DNA from: Inquilinus sp. KBS0705
GTDB lineage: Bacteria > Bacteroidota > Bacteroidia > Sphingobacteriales > Sphingobacteriaceae
DNA length: 64,000 bases
Direction: 5' to 3'
NCBI GenBank assembly: GCA_005938025.2
Contig: VCCI02000005.1
Span: forward strand, 62,001-126,000
Below the pieces are notes generated by a model. It saw nothing but the letters and a program-made list of their open reading frames with translations, was not told the origin of the DNA and made no database searches. The position numbers and the translations under genes are program-made. Below, piece after piece: positions 26,536-35,231 of this stretch (its first letter is position 1; each line of letters starts with the position of its first letter).

Positions 26536-27004
26536 TTATAACCGTTTTTGGTGGGTTTATCTTTTCTGACACGATGAACATTGCCGAAAATAATGTTCGT
26601 AATTGCTCTTTCATCCGCTCGGCTTCAATACGGCTTCTAAAATCGCCGGCACGCACCTTAAAGTTTGGTTCGCGATAGCTAATATACGTACGCATATCCG
26701 GAAACTCGCGGTTAAACTTTGCCTGGGCCGCGTAGGCCGCGTTACGGTTGCTGCCGTTATATATTTGCACCCGGTAGCCAAAAGATGATGTATAGGCCGC
26801 GCCGCTTGCATCACCGCTACTGATAAGGCCTTTATTCAGGTCAGCGCGCTTGTTTAGCAGCGTATCAAACAAAGGATCTCTTATTACCTGTACCTTACCG
26901 CGCGTTTGAGCAAAGCCTTGTACCGATAAAAACAGCAGCGCACAAAAAAAGCAATATTTGATGAGGCTATTTACTGCTTTGTTATCAAATATTGCTTTTT
27001 TCAT
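26528..27004 (-). CDS. SPOR-domain secreted protein
   Basis: About 158 residues when started at MKKAIFDNKAVNSLIKY; the upstream in-frame ATG at 27064 would read through a palindromic repeat. A signal peptide ends near FAQ. The C-terminal half is a SPOR domain (YRVQIYNGSNRNAAYAAQAK, then YREPNFKVRAGDFRSRIEAE), which binds denuded peptidoglycan glycan strands at division sites. It is the first gene of a three-gene operon. Confidence 0.85.
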   Translation of the reverse strand: MKKAIFDNKAVNSLIKYCFFCALLFLSVQGFAQTRGKVQVIRDPLFDTLLNKRADLNKGLISSGDASGAAYTSSFGYRVQIYNGSNRNAAYAAQAKFNREFPDMRTYISYREPNFKVRAGDFRSRIEAERMKEQLRTLFSAMFIVSEKINPPKTVIND

Positions 27005-27025
27005 TGGTGTATCATTCCTTTTAAC

Positions 27026-27109
27026 CGTCATTGCGAAGTACGAAGCAATCTCAAAACTATGCATAGCCGATATGCCTAAAGGGAGATTGCTTCGTACCTC
27101 GCAATGACG
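27026..27109. repeat. Palindromic intergenic repeat (CGTCATTGCGA family)
   Basis: 27-bp inverted repeat with one mismatch: CGTCATTGCGAAGTACGAAG... at 27026-27052 and its complement at 27083-27109, with a 30-base linker. The unit lies between secA and the SPOR gene. I recall this motif as a widespread dispersed repeat in several phyla. Confidence 0.8.
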
Positions 27110-27131
27110 TTTGGTTACTGAGCGCAGGAAA

Positions 27132-30100
27132 TTAATTTTGGCCTACGCCGTGGCAGTTTTTATATTTTTTACCGCTACCGCATGGGCAAGGGTCGTTTCG
27201 TCCAATTTTTTGCTCTACCCGTACAGGTGTTGCTTTTTGTACTTCGCGCATATCATCCATTGGCATGCCGTTAGCTTCGCCAACCAGCTCTGGTTTTGAT
27301 GTACGCATCTTTTTAAGGTCCAGCTTTGGTTCGGGCCTGGCTTCACGTATTTCGTCGGGTTGTTGCTGTACAGCAATTCCACCTCTGAAAAGGAAGCTTA
27401 CCAGCTCTTTGTTCACATTTGCTAGCATCTGGCGGAACAATTCAAAAGCTTCGAATTTATAAACCAATAATGGGTCTTTTTGTTCGTATACCGCGTTTTG
27501 CACCGATTGCTTTAATTCGTCCATCTCGCGCAGGTGTTCTTTCCAGGCATCATCTATCAGGTAAAGGGTTACGTTTTTCTCGAATGATTTAAACACCTCT
27601 AAACCTTTATTTTCGATGGCTTTTTTAAGTGGTACAGCTACTTGTAAGCCATGTACACCATCAGAGAATGGCACCACTATGTTTTCTACATACTGGCCGC
27701 GGGTATCAAATACATCTTTTAACACAGGGTATGCCTGTTGCGCAATATTTTCGGTTTTACGTTTGTAAAAATCAATTACCGCGCTAAAGGTTTTATCAAC
27801 CAATGCATTTAACGATGTAGCTGCAAATTCATCCTCGGTCATTTCTATATCTACCGAGAAGATACGGATAACCTCCATCTGGAAGCCTTCGTAGTTGTTG
27901 GCTTCTTTATACTCGGTTACTACATCTTCAACCACATCAAACATGGTATTGTTCAAATCTACATCCAAACGCTCGCCAAACAGGGCATTTTTACGTTTAG
28001 CGTAAATAACGGTACGCTGCGAGTTCATCACATCATCATACTCCAGCAAACGTTTACGTATACCAAAGTTGTTCTCTTCTACTTTCTTTTGCGCGCGCTC
28101 TATTGATTTTGATATCATAGAGTGCTGAATTACTTCGCCCTCTTCGATACCCATACGCACCATCAGGTTTGATATACGCTCCGATCCGAATAAACGCATC
28201 AGGTTATCCTCTAACGACACAAAGAACTGAGACGAACCCGGATCGCCCTGCCTGCCTGCACGGCCACGTAATTGCCTGTCTACACGGCGCGATTCGTGGC
28301 GCTCGGTACCAACAATGGCTAAACCACCGGCTTCTTTAACATTTGGCCCTAATTTTATATCGGTACCACGGCCGGCCATGTTGGTAGCGATGGTTACAGT
28401 ACCGGTTTGACCTGCTTCGGCCACGATATCGGCCTCCTTTTGGTGCATCTTGGCATTCAGCACGTTGTGCTTAATACCACGCAGCTTAAGCATGCGGCTC
28501 AATAGTTCAGATATCTCTACCGATGTTGTACCCACCAATACCGGCCTGCCGGCTTGTGTAAGTTTTACTATCTCGTCGGCAACGGCGTTATATTTTTCGC
28601 GGATGGTACGGTATACCAGGTCTTGCATATCCGCACGCGATGTTGGCGTATTGGTTGGTATCTCAACAACATCCAATTTGTATATCTGCCAAAACTCACC
28701 TGCTTCGGTAACGGCAGTACCCGTCATACCGCAAAGCTTGTGGTACATCCTAAAGTAGTTTTGTAAAGTAATGGTTGCAAAGGTTTGCGTAGCATCTTCT
28801 ACTTTTACATTCTCTTTAGCCTCGATAGCCTGGTGTAACCCATCAGAGTAACGGCGGCCATCCAATACACGGCCTGTTTGCTCATCTACAATTTTAACCT
28901 TGCCTTCATCAAGGATGTATTCGGTATCCTTTTCAAATAAGGTGTATGCTTTTAATAACTGATTAACAGAGTGTATACGCTCAGATTTTATCGAGAAATC
29001 GCGCATCAATTCATCTTTTCTGGCTACTTTTTCTTCGGCAGATAAATTTGATTTTTCAATTTCAGATATCTCTGTACCTACATCCGGCATCACAAAAAAC
29101 GCAGGGTCTTCGCCCGATGCGGTTATCAGTTCGATACCTTTTTCAGATAATTCAACCTGGTTATTTTTTTCGTCTATCACAAAAAACAGTTCCGAGTCTA
29201 CCTTAGGCATTTCTTTGCCCTGGTCTTGCATGTAGTGGTTCTCGGTTTTTTGCAATACCGTTCTGTTAGCGCCTTCGCTCAAAAATTTGATCAGCGCTTT
29301 ATTTTTCGGCAATGCACGGTGTGCCCTAAGTAAAGCCAAACCGCCATCTTCAACGCCGGTATTACCCTCGTTAATAGCTTTTTTAGCTTCGTTTAACACG
29401 GTATTGGCATAGCTTTTTTGCGCGTTTACCAAACGCTCTATACGTGGTTTTAACTCATAAAATTCATGTTCATCGCCACGCGGTATAGGGCCCGATATAA
29501 TAAGCGGCGTACGCGCATCATCAATCAATACCGAATCCACCTCATCCACCATAGCAAAATGCAGCTTGCGTTGCACTAATTCTTCGGGGCTGCGTGTCAT
29601 ATTGTCACGCAGGTAGTCAAAACCAAATTCGTTATTGGTACCAAAGGTAATATCGGCCAGGTAAGCGGCGCGGCGCTCTTCTGAATTTGGCTCATGTTTA
29701 TCAATACAATCAACCGATAAACCATGGAACTCGTATAACGGCCCCATCCATTCACTATCACGGCGCGCCAGGTAATCGTTCACGGTTACAATGTGTACAC
29801 CCTGGCCGGCAAGCGCATTAAGGTATGCAGGCAGCGTGGCTACCAGCGTTTTACCCTCACCAGTCGCCATTTCGGCAATTTTACCCTGGTGTAATACAAC
29901 ACCGCCTATCAGCTGCACATCGTAGTGTACCATGTTCCAGGTAACCTCGTTGCCGGCAGCAAGCCAGGTGTTGTGGTGTGTGGCTTTATCGCCTTTTATA
30001 ATAACATTGCCTTTACGCGCGGCCAGTTCACGGTCAAACTGGGTTGCGGTAACTTCAATGGTTTTGTTGTTTGTAAAGCGTTTAGCGGTTTCTTTAACCA

Positions 30101-30440
30101 CAGCAAATGCTTCGGGCAGTATATTCATTAATATAACTTCCAGCTCTTTATTGCGGTCTTTTTCAAGCTTATCCAGTTGGGTGTATAGCTCAACCTTTTC
30201 GCTCACCTCCATATCCAGTTCGGTTTCCGTACGTGCTTTAATAGCCTGTATCTCGGCATCAATGCTTTCCAGCCCGGCTGCTATGGTTTCTTTAAATGAT
30301 ATGGTTTTAGCTCTTAGCTCGTCGTTACTTAACTGATCAAGCTTTTCAAACGCAGCTTTTACCTTTTCAACTATAGGGGTTATACCCTTTACGTCACGTT
30401 CTGATTTGCTTCCAAAAAGCTTACTAAAAAAATCTAACAT
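27132..30440 (-). CDS. secA: Protein translocase ATPase SecA
   Basis: 1102 residues, the ATP-driven motor of the Sec export channel. Visible are the Walker A region MATGEGKTLVATLPAYLNAL, Walker B MVDEVDSVLIDDARTPLI, the helicase motif TNMAGRGTDIKLG, RQLRGRAGRQGDPGSS, and a C-terminal zinc-binding tail CPCGSGKKYKNCHG. Insertions before the second nucleotide-binding fold make it longer than E. coli SecA (901), as is usual in Bacteroidota. It is a single gene; a TACCTTTG box lies about 67 bases upstream. Confidence 0.98.
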   Translation of the reverse strand: MLDFFSKLFGSKSERDVKGITPIVEKVKAAFEKLDQLSNDELRAKTISFKETIAAGLESIDAEIQAIKARTETELDMEVSEKVELYTQLDKLEKDRNKELEVILMNILPEAFAVVKETAKRFTNNKTIEVTATQFDRELAARKGNVIIKGDKATHHNTWLAAGNEVTWNMVHYDVQLIGGVVLHQGKIAEMATGEGKTLVATLPAYLNALAGQGVHIVTVNDYLARRDSEWMGPLYEFHGLSVDCIDKHEPNSEERRAAYLADITFGTNNEFGFDYLRDNMTRSPEELVQRKLHFAMVDEVDSVLIDDARTPLIISGPIPRGDEHEFYELKPRIERLVNAQKSYANTVLNEAKKAINEGNTGVEDGGLALLRAHRALPKNKALIKFLSEGANRTVLQKTENHYMQDQGKEMPKVDSELFFVIDEKNNQVELSEKGIELITASGEDPAFFVMPDVGTEISEIEKSNLSAEEKVARKDELMRDFSIKSERIHSVNQLLKAYTLFEKDTEYILDEGKVKIVDEQTGRVLDGRRYSDGLHQAIEAKENVKVEDATQTFATITLQNYFRMYHKLCGMTGTAVTEAGEFWQIYKLDVVEIPTNTPTSRADMQDLVYRTIREKYNAVADEIVKLTQAGRPVLVGTTSVEISELLSRMLKLRGIKHNVLNAKMHQKEADIVAEAGQTGTVTIATNMAGRGTDIKLGPNVKEAGGLAIVGTERHESRRVDRQLRGRAGRQGDPGSSQFFVSLEDNLMRLFGSERISNLMVRMGIEEGEVIQHSMISKSIERAQKKVEENNFGIRKRLLEYDDVMNSQRTVIYAKRKNALFGERLDVDLNNTMFDVVEDVVTEYKEANNYEGFQMEVIRIFSVDIEMTEDEFAATSLNALVDKTFSAVIDFYKRKTENIAQQAYPVLKDVFDTRGQYVENIVVPFSDGVHGLQVAVPLKKAIENKGLEVFKSFEKNVTLYLIDDAWKEHLREMDELKQSVQNAVYEQKDPLLVYKFEAFELFRQMLANVNKELVSFLFRGGIAVQQQPDEIREARPEPKLDLKKMRTSKPELVGEANGMPMDDMREVQKATPVRVEQKIGRNDPCPCGSGKKYKNCHGVGQN

Positions 30441-30507
30441 ATTGTTTTTGTATGATGCAGTAAACTCAATAATTGCGCCATGGTAATTATAAAGTCATTT
30501 TGACAGG

Positions 30508-30515
30508 CAAAGGTA
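30508..30515 (-). promoter_or_regulatory. Likely secA -7 box
   Basis: TACCTTTG on the minus strand, 67 bases before the secA ATG. A repeat-rich stretch (AAAGGTAAAAGGCGAAAGG) lies directly upstream and hides any -33 element. Confidence 0.45.
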
Positions 30516-30530
30516 CATTTTTGGGCTTAA

Positions 30531-30556
30531 AGCTGAAAGGTAAAAGGCGAAAGGTT
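30531..30556. repeat. AAAGGCGAAAGG purine-rich repeat, copy 1
   Basis: Short run of GAAAGG/AAAAGG units between secA and the next gene. The 12-mer AAAGGCGAAAGG is repeated exactly at 52561-52572. Confidence 0.55.
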
Positions 30557-30565
30557 TTGGCTGTG

Positions 30566-31114
30566 CTACTTAATGTCATAAGGGGTATCATCACCATCTT
30601 CATTCGCCTCATCATCCTCATCCCAATCCATGTCATCTTTCAGGCTTTCATAAAACTTATCCTCATCAAACATTAATTCTTCAAGCTTTTCCTGTTCTGG
30701 TGTGCTCGTATCAAACCTAATACCCCAGTCATCCGGTAAATCGTTTGTTTTATCAAACCCTCTTATCCATTCAACAAATACTATCCTAAACTCTTCTACC
30801 TTATCTCGCATCAATTGCACATAGTCTTCTTCGTTTATACCAAACATCTCGGTACATATAACTGCATTCATCATATTTTGTATAGCAAGTCTTATAATCA
30901 CCGCATTATACATCCTTAACGAATAAAGATTCATAGCTGATGCTCCCGCAATTTTCCCCTGAATCAGCATAGCATTGCTCAATATCTCTGTAACAAAGTA
31001 TTCTTTCCGTTCGGTTTCCTTAATAGCTTCAACAATTACGTTTGCCAGCTCATAAATTTCTTCTGCCGCACGATAAACTGGCAGCTTCCTCATTTTATCT
31101 AACCGTTTAGCCAT
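30566..31114 (-). CDS. Hypothetical four-helix-bundle-like protein with acidic tail
   Basis: 182 residues. Residues 1-120 are strongly helical (KLPVYRAAEEIYELANVIVE, then FVTEILSNAMLIQGKIAGAS). Their spacing recalls the four-helix-bundle S23/Avd-like proteins of Bacteroidota, but I cannot confirm that family. The last 30 residues are almost all Asp and Glu (DDMDWDEDDEANEDGDDTPY). The gene is AT-rich relative to its neighbours. It is divergent from purD with 76 bases between start codons. No reverse transcriptase or variable repeat is nearby, so a diversity-generating retroelement role is unlikely. Confidence 0.6.
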   Translation of the reverse strand: MAKRLDKMRKLPVYRAAEEIYELANVIVEAIKETERKEYFVTEILSNAMLIQGKIAGASAMNLYSLRMYNAVIIRLAIQNMMNAVICTEMFGINEEDYVQLMRDKVEEFRIVFVEWIRGFDKTNDLPDDWGIRFDTSTPEQEKLEELMFDEDKFYESLKDDMDWDEDDEANEDGDDTPYDIK

Positions 31115-31130
31115 AATGGTAAATTTAGCA

Positions 31131-31170
31131 TTTCATTTGCATATCGGCATATTTGCACATCCGCACATCA
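31131..31170. repeat. TGCACATCT-family repeat, copy b
   Basis: TTTGCATATCGGCATATTTGC followed by ACATCCGCACATC. It lies directly upstream of purD, and its TTTG at 31152-31155 serves as the likely -33 element. Confidence 0.7.
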
Positions 31171-31185
31171 AAAATACTATCTTTG
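31152..31185 (+). promoter_or_regulatory. purD promoter (leaderless type, -33 from a repeat)
   Basis: TTTG (31152-31155), 22 bases, TATCTTTG (31178-31185), then 5 bases to the ATG. The -33 half lies inside repeat copy b. Confidence 0.65.
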
Positions 31186-31190
31186 CCCCT

Positions 31191-32465
31191 ATGAATATCC
31201 TGATCCTTGGTTCGGGCGGAAGGGAAAGCGCCTTCGCCTGGAAAATTGCACAAAGCCCTAAATGCCAGCAGCTTTTTATAGCGCCCGGCAATGCCGGTAC
31301 CAGCCAGTATGGTACCAACATTAGCCTAAAAGTTACCGATTTTGAAGGTATTAAAGCTTTTTGCCTGGCCAATAACATCAGCTTGGTATTGGTTGGCCCC
31401 GAAGAGCCCCTGGTTAAAGGCATCCACGATTTTTTCCTGGCCGATGAGCAGTTAAAGGGTATCCCGGTTATAGGACCACAACAGGAAGCTGCTCAGTTAG
31501 AGGGCAGTAAGGATTATTCGAAAGCATTTATGCAAAGGCATAACATACCTACCGCAGCTTCAAGAACATTTACCCGTGATACCCTGCAGGAAGGCTTTGA
31601 TTACCTGGCAACAGCAGGCTTGCCTGTAGTTTTAAAGGCCGATGGTTTGGCAGCGGGAAAAGGGGTTTTAATATGCCTTACGCTTGAAGAAGCCCGCCAG
31701 GAACTATTAGAAATGCTTACCGAAGCCAAGTTTGGCGATGCCAGTTCGAAGGTGGTGGTTGAGCAGTTTTTGCAAGGTATAGAGCTATCGGTATTTGTGA
31801 TGACCGATGGCACCAACTATAAAATTTTACCGGAAGCTAAAGATTACAAGCGTATTGGCGAGGGTGATACCGGCCTTAACACGGGTGGTATGGGTTCGGT
31901 TTCGCCGGTACCATTTGCCGATGCTGCCTTTATGCAAAAAGTTGAACAAAAGGTAATTATACCTACTGTGCAAGGTTTACAACAGGAAGGCATCCCTTAT
32001 AAAGGCTTTATTTTTATTGGCCTGATGAATACCCATGGCGAGCCCTGGGTAATTGAATATAACTGCCGCATGGGCGACCCCGAAACCGAAAGCGTTATGC
32101 CGCGTATACAGTCGGACTTTGTAGACTTACTGTTAGGTGTTGCCGATGGTAATTTAAACGAGAAAGAATTGATCATTTCTGACAAAACCGCTGCCACAGT
32201 TGTTTGTGTAGCAGGTGGTTACCCCGGCGAATATTTAAAAGATAAAGCCATTAGCGGCATCGAAAACGTACGCGATTCGCATGTTTTCCAGGCCGGTACA
32301 TCGTTGGTTGGCCAGGATGTGCACGCTACAGGCGGCCGCGTTTTAGCTATTACCAGTCTGCAAAACAATATGTTTGATGCCCTGCAACAAGCCACTGCCG
32401 ATGCAGCCCGTATCTACTACGATGGTGTATATTTCCGCAAGGATATAGGCTTTGATCTATTGTAG
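31191..32465 (+). CDS. purD: Phosphoribosylamine-glycine ligase
   Basis: 424 residues, the ATP-grasp enzyme joining glycine to phosphoribosylamine in purine synthesis. It opens with MNILILGSGGRESAFAWKIA. GLPVVLKADGLAAGKGV and EYNCRMGDPETE carry the ATP- and metal-binding residues. A frame-only start at 31116 would translate the intergenic repeat, and the promoter places the true start here. It is a single gene with a strong terminator. Confidence 0.97.
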   Translation: MNILILGSGGRESAFAWKIAQSPKCQQLFIAPGNAGTSQYGTNISLKVTDFEGIKAFCLANNISLVLVGPEEPLVKGIHDFFLADEQLKGIPVIGPQQEAAQLEGSKDYSKAFMQRHNIPTAASRTFTRDTLQEGFDYLATAGLPVVLKADGLAAGKGVLICLTLEEARQELLEMLTEAKFGDASSKVVVEQFLQGIELSVFVMTDGTNYKILPEAKDYKRIGEGDTGLNTGGMGSVSPVPFADAAFMQKVEQKVIIPTVQGLQQEGIPYKGFIFIGLMNTHGEPWVIEYNCRMGDPETESVMPRIQSDFVDLLLGVADGNLNEKELIISDKTAATVVCVAGGYPGEYLKDKAISGIENVRDSHVFQAGTSLVGQDVHATGGRVLAITSLQNNMFDALQQATADAARIYYDGVYFRKDIGFDLL

Positions 32466-32472
32466 TTCATTC

Positions 32473-32576
32473 GTTCACTAGCTCATTTGTTCATTAGAGT
32501 AATTCATAAAAAAGGCTATCAGTTAACCAACTGACGGCCTTTTCTTTTATCTAAGAGCACAAATGAACTAGTGAAC
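32473..32576. repeat. Inverted repeat flanking the purD terminator
   Basis: GTTCACTAGCTCATTTG (32473-32489) and, 70 bases on, CAAATGAACTAGTGAAC (32560-32576), inverted with one mismatch. The purD terminator sits between them. Confidence 0.6.
32508..32548 (+). terminator. purD terminator
   Basis: AAAGGC..TCAGTT/AACTGA..GCCTTT hairpin followed by TTCTTTT. The A run on the left means it can also stop transcripts from the right. Confidence 0.75.
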
Positions 32577-32587
32577 TATTGAACCAA

Positions 32588-33718
32588 TTATATCTTCCCA
32601 AATAGCTCGGCTAATTTGTCTTCCAAATCATCACCACGCAGGTTTTTACCGATGATCTTGCCGTTAGGGTCAATCAAAAAGTTTTGAGGAATACCGCGTA
32701 CGGCGTATAGGCCGGCAGTTTTACTCTTCCAGAACTGAAGATCAGACACTTGTGTCCAGGTAAGGCCGTCTTTATGGATGGCTTTTAACCATGCTTCTTT
32801 AGCGTTTGGCCTGTCTAATGATACCCCTAAGATGGTGAAATTCTTGGTTTTATAAGCGTTGTAGGCCTTAACCACGTTAGGGTTTTCCTGGCGGCAAGGG
32901 CCGCACCATGATGCCCAAAAGTCTATCAGCACATACTTCCCTCTAAACGACGACAGGTTAACTATTTTGCCTGCTGTATCGGCTTCGGCAAATTCGGGGG
33001 CAGTGGCGCCTAATGCTACGGCCTTAATTTTTGGTAGCAACTCGCCAAACTCTTTACCCTGCTCTGATGCTTTAACCTCCGGCGAAAGTGCATTGTACAG
33101 TGGCGCAATATCCACATAATCAGCGCTGTAAGCGAATGATTGCAACGCGTTTAAGCTAATGTACGAGTCGGGGTGGGCGGTTATAAACTTCTTGTTGATA
33201 TCCTTTTCCTGCTCATCTAAACCCTTCTCTATCAACTTTTTTTGCTTAACATATTCAGTCGCTTTTAGCTGCTCTTCGGTCATGCCTTTTTCTTTGGCCT
33301 CTATAGCATCGTAACCATCATAAACAGGCTTTATAGCGGCTTTAAACAGCTCATTTTCCTGGTTAGTTTTCGGGCCGGCCACGGTAGCTTTTTCTAAAAC
33401 ATCGGCGCTGTTTATGGTAATAACGCCCGGCTCCGCATAAAAGCTTTTGTAATCGCGCGAGGCGTTTAGGCCGGTGCCTTTATTATTTAATAAAAGGTAA
33501 GCACTTGATGGCGAGCCGCTTGCTTCGCCTGTAAATTTAAACTCGCCGTTTTTTAATACCGCCGAATCGACTATGGTTTTACCTGCCAAGCGGTATTGCA
33601 TGTACACTTTTGCAGGGGCGTTATAGGTACCAACCTTACCCTGAACGGTAAATTTTTTATCCTGGGCAAATAGCAATGCCGGTAAAAGTGCTATGGCACT
33701 AAGTGCTAATTTTTTCAT
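32588..33718 (-). CDS. TlpA-like thioredoxin with N-terminal DUF4369 domain (copy 1)
   Basis: 376 residues. A signal peptide (MKKLALSAIALLPALLFAQ) and a beta-rich DUF4369 domain (residues 20-120) are followed by a helical linker and a C-terminal TlpA/AhpC-type thioredoxin fold with the active site WASWCGPCRQ. It is periplasmic and probably a thiol-disulfide reductase or redox partner. It is a close paralogue of the next gene upstream in the same direction (286-base gap). Confidence 0.92.
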   Translation of the reverse strand: MKKLALSAIALLPALLFAQDKKFTVQGKVGTYNAPAKVYMQYRLAGKTIVDSAVLKNGEFKFTGEASGSPSSAYLLLNNKGTGLNASRDYKSFYAEPGVITINSADVLEKATVAGPKTNQENELFKAAIKPVYDGYDAIEAKEKGMTEEQLKATEYVKQKKLIEKGLDEQEKDINKKFITAHPDSYISLNALQSFAYSADYVDIAPLYNALSPEVKASEQGKEFGELLPKIKAVALGATAPEFAEADTAGKIVNLSSFRGKYVLIDFWASWCGPCRQENPNVVKAYNAYKTKNFTILGVSLDRPNAKEAWLKAIHKDGLTWTQVSDLQFWKSKTAGLYAVRGIPQNFLIDPNGKIIGKNLRGDDLEDKLAELFGKI

Positions 33719-34004
33719 ATGGGTGATGTTAAAAGCCTAATACTACGGATTTTTAAAAACCCATCAAAACGCATTGCGGTAATTTTACACCTTACAGCTA
33801 AAATTTTACACTTTTTTCGTTTTTTTTGTTCGTCCCGCTGTAGCATTTTCCATTTTTTTGTTGCTCGCGATCTACTTAATTTACGAAAAATAAATGAGGA
33901 TTTTATACAAAAAAACTAAAAGTATCCGGGCATGATAAATGAATGACAAAATAGCAGGTTATTAAAAACCGGCAAAGCCATTCACTTAATCAAGCACTCG
34001 CCTT

Positions 34005-35180
34005 CTATATTTTTCCTAACAATTCTTCCAGCTTGTTGTCCAGGTCGTCGCCGCGCAGGTCTTTAGCTACTATTTTACCGGTTGGGTCAATTAAAAAGTT
34101 TTGGGGGATAGATTGCACGCCGTACAGGCCTGCCGCCATGTTGTTCCAGTATTTCAGGTCAGATACATGTGTCCAGGTCAAGCCATCGTTTTTGATGGCT
34201 GCCAGCCATGCGGCTTTGCCGTTCTCCCTATCGAGCGATACACCAAGTACGGTAAAGTTTTTGCCTTTGTATTTGTTAAAGGTACGCACCAGGTTGGGGT
34301 TCTCCTGGCGGCATGGGCCGCACCACGATGCCCAAAAATCTAACAGTACATATTTGCCTTTAAACGACGATAACCTTACCGGCACGCCGTTTACATCATT
34401 TTGTATAAAATCGGGGGCCATGGCTCCAATAGCGGTTAGCTTTAAGGCATCAATAGACATTTTAAGCTGTTTACCCTGGTCTGACGTTTGCAAGTCAGAC
34501 GACAGCGAATTAAATATCGGTTCCACCTCGGCTACATCCGGCGAAGGGCCGGCAACGCTGGTTAGGGCAAGTAAGCTTAAATAGCTATCCGGGTGGCCCA
34601 GTATAAAGCCTTTAAGGGCTGTTTTTTGCTCGGTTTGCAGGGCTTTGTATTTGGCCTGTATCGAGTTTTGAAATGCTGCCGAACGCTGTTTATCTGCCGG
34701 GGCATTTTGCGCCTCAACAGCTAAGTTATGCGCCTTATCTAATACGGGCTTTAAGGCCGCTTTTAGTATATTATTCTCTTCGTTGGTTTTGCTGCCGGTT
34801 ACTACCGCTTTTACAGCCGAATCAGGCGAGGTGATGTTGATATCACCCTTCTCGATATAAAAGTTAAGCATATCGGCTGTTTTTGAAGGGCCGCCATCAG
34901 GGAAGTTGGCCGCTACGTATTTGCCAAAAGTAAGGCCCTTATAATCAACAAAAAGCGATGCGCTTACCGGGTTCATCACCAGGCCGCTAAAGGTAAATGT
35001 GCCGTTGTTAAAGGTAGCCGAATCGGTTACGTTATTGGCACCGCCCAGGTTATAAACCAAATAAGCTTTGGCAGGGGCGTTAAGCTTGCCTATTTTACCT
35101 TTTATGGTAAATGTTTGTGAGTTTTGAGCAAAGGTTAATACCGGCAGCAACAGGGCCAGTGCAAAAAATAATCTTTTCAT
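34005..35180 (-). CDS. TlpA-like thioredoxin with N-terminal DUF4369 domain (copy 2)
   Basis: 391 residues, same architecture as copy 1: signal peptide, DUF4369 (FTIKGKIGKLNAPAKAYLVY), helical linker, thioredoxin domain with WASWCGPCRQENP and the cis-Pro segment GVQSIPQNFLIDPTGKIVAK. The C-terminal halves of the two proteins are nearly identical while the N-terminal halves differ, which suggests tandem duplication with divergence or partner specificity. The genes are separated by 286 bases, so each may have its own promoter. Confidence 0.92.
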   Translation of the reverse strand: MKRLFFALALLLPVLTFAQNSQTFTIKGKIGKLNAPAKAYLVYNLGGANNVTDSATFNNGTFTFSGLVMNPVSASLFVDYKGLTFGKYVAANFPDGGPSKTADMLNFYIEKGDINITSPDSAVKAVVTGSKTNEENNILKAALKPVLDKAHNLAVEAQNAPADKQRSAAFQNSIQAKYKALQTEQKTALKGFILGHPDSYLSLLALTSVAGPSPDVAEVEPIFNSLSSDLQTSDQGKQLKMSIDALKLTAIGAMAPDFIQNDVNGVPVRLSSFKGKYVLLDFWASWCGPCRQENPNLVRTFNKYKGKNFTVLGVSLDRENGKAAWLAAIKNDGLTWTHVSDLKYWNNMAAGLYGVQSIPQNFLIDPTGKIVAKDLRGDDLDNKLEELLGKI

Positions 35181-35231
35181 TTATATCAATAGTAAGTTTA
35201 CATAACGCCCAAACGCGCAATGAATTGTAAA

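Noticed and set aside
30566..31114. Diversity-generating retroelement accessory (Avd) role for the helical protein
   Set aside because: No reverse transcriptase, template repeat or variable repeat is found in the window.
31116..31190. N-terminal extension of purD and similar extensions of the arginase-like, epimerase and SPOR genes
   Set aside because: They translate the intergenic repeats and, for purD and the epimerase, run through the promoter; the family-typical N-termini start later.
33781..33811. AATTTTACAC direct repeats 21 bases apart upstream of TlpA copy 1, resembling LytTR sites
   Set aside because: The words are AT-rich and a similar word occurs at 16289-16298 where no promoter is expected; too weak to claim.
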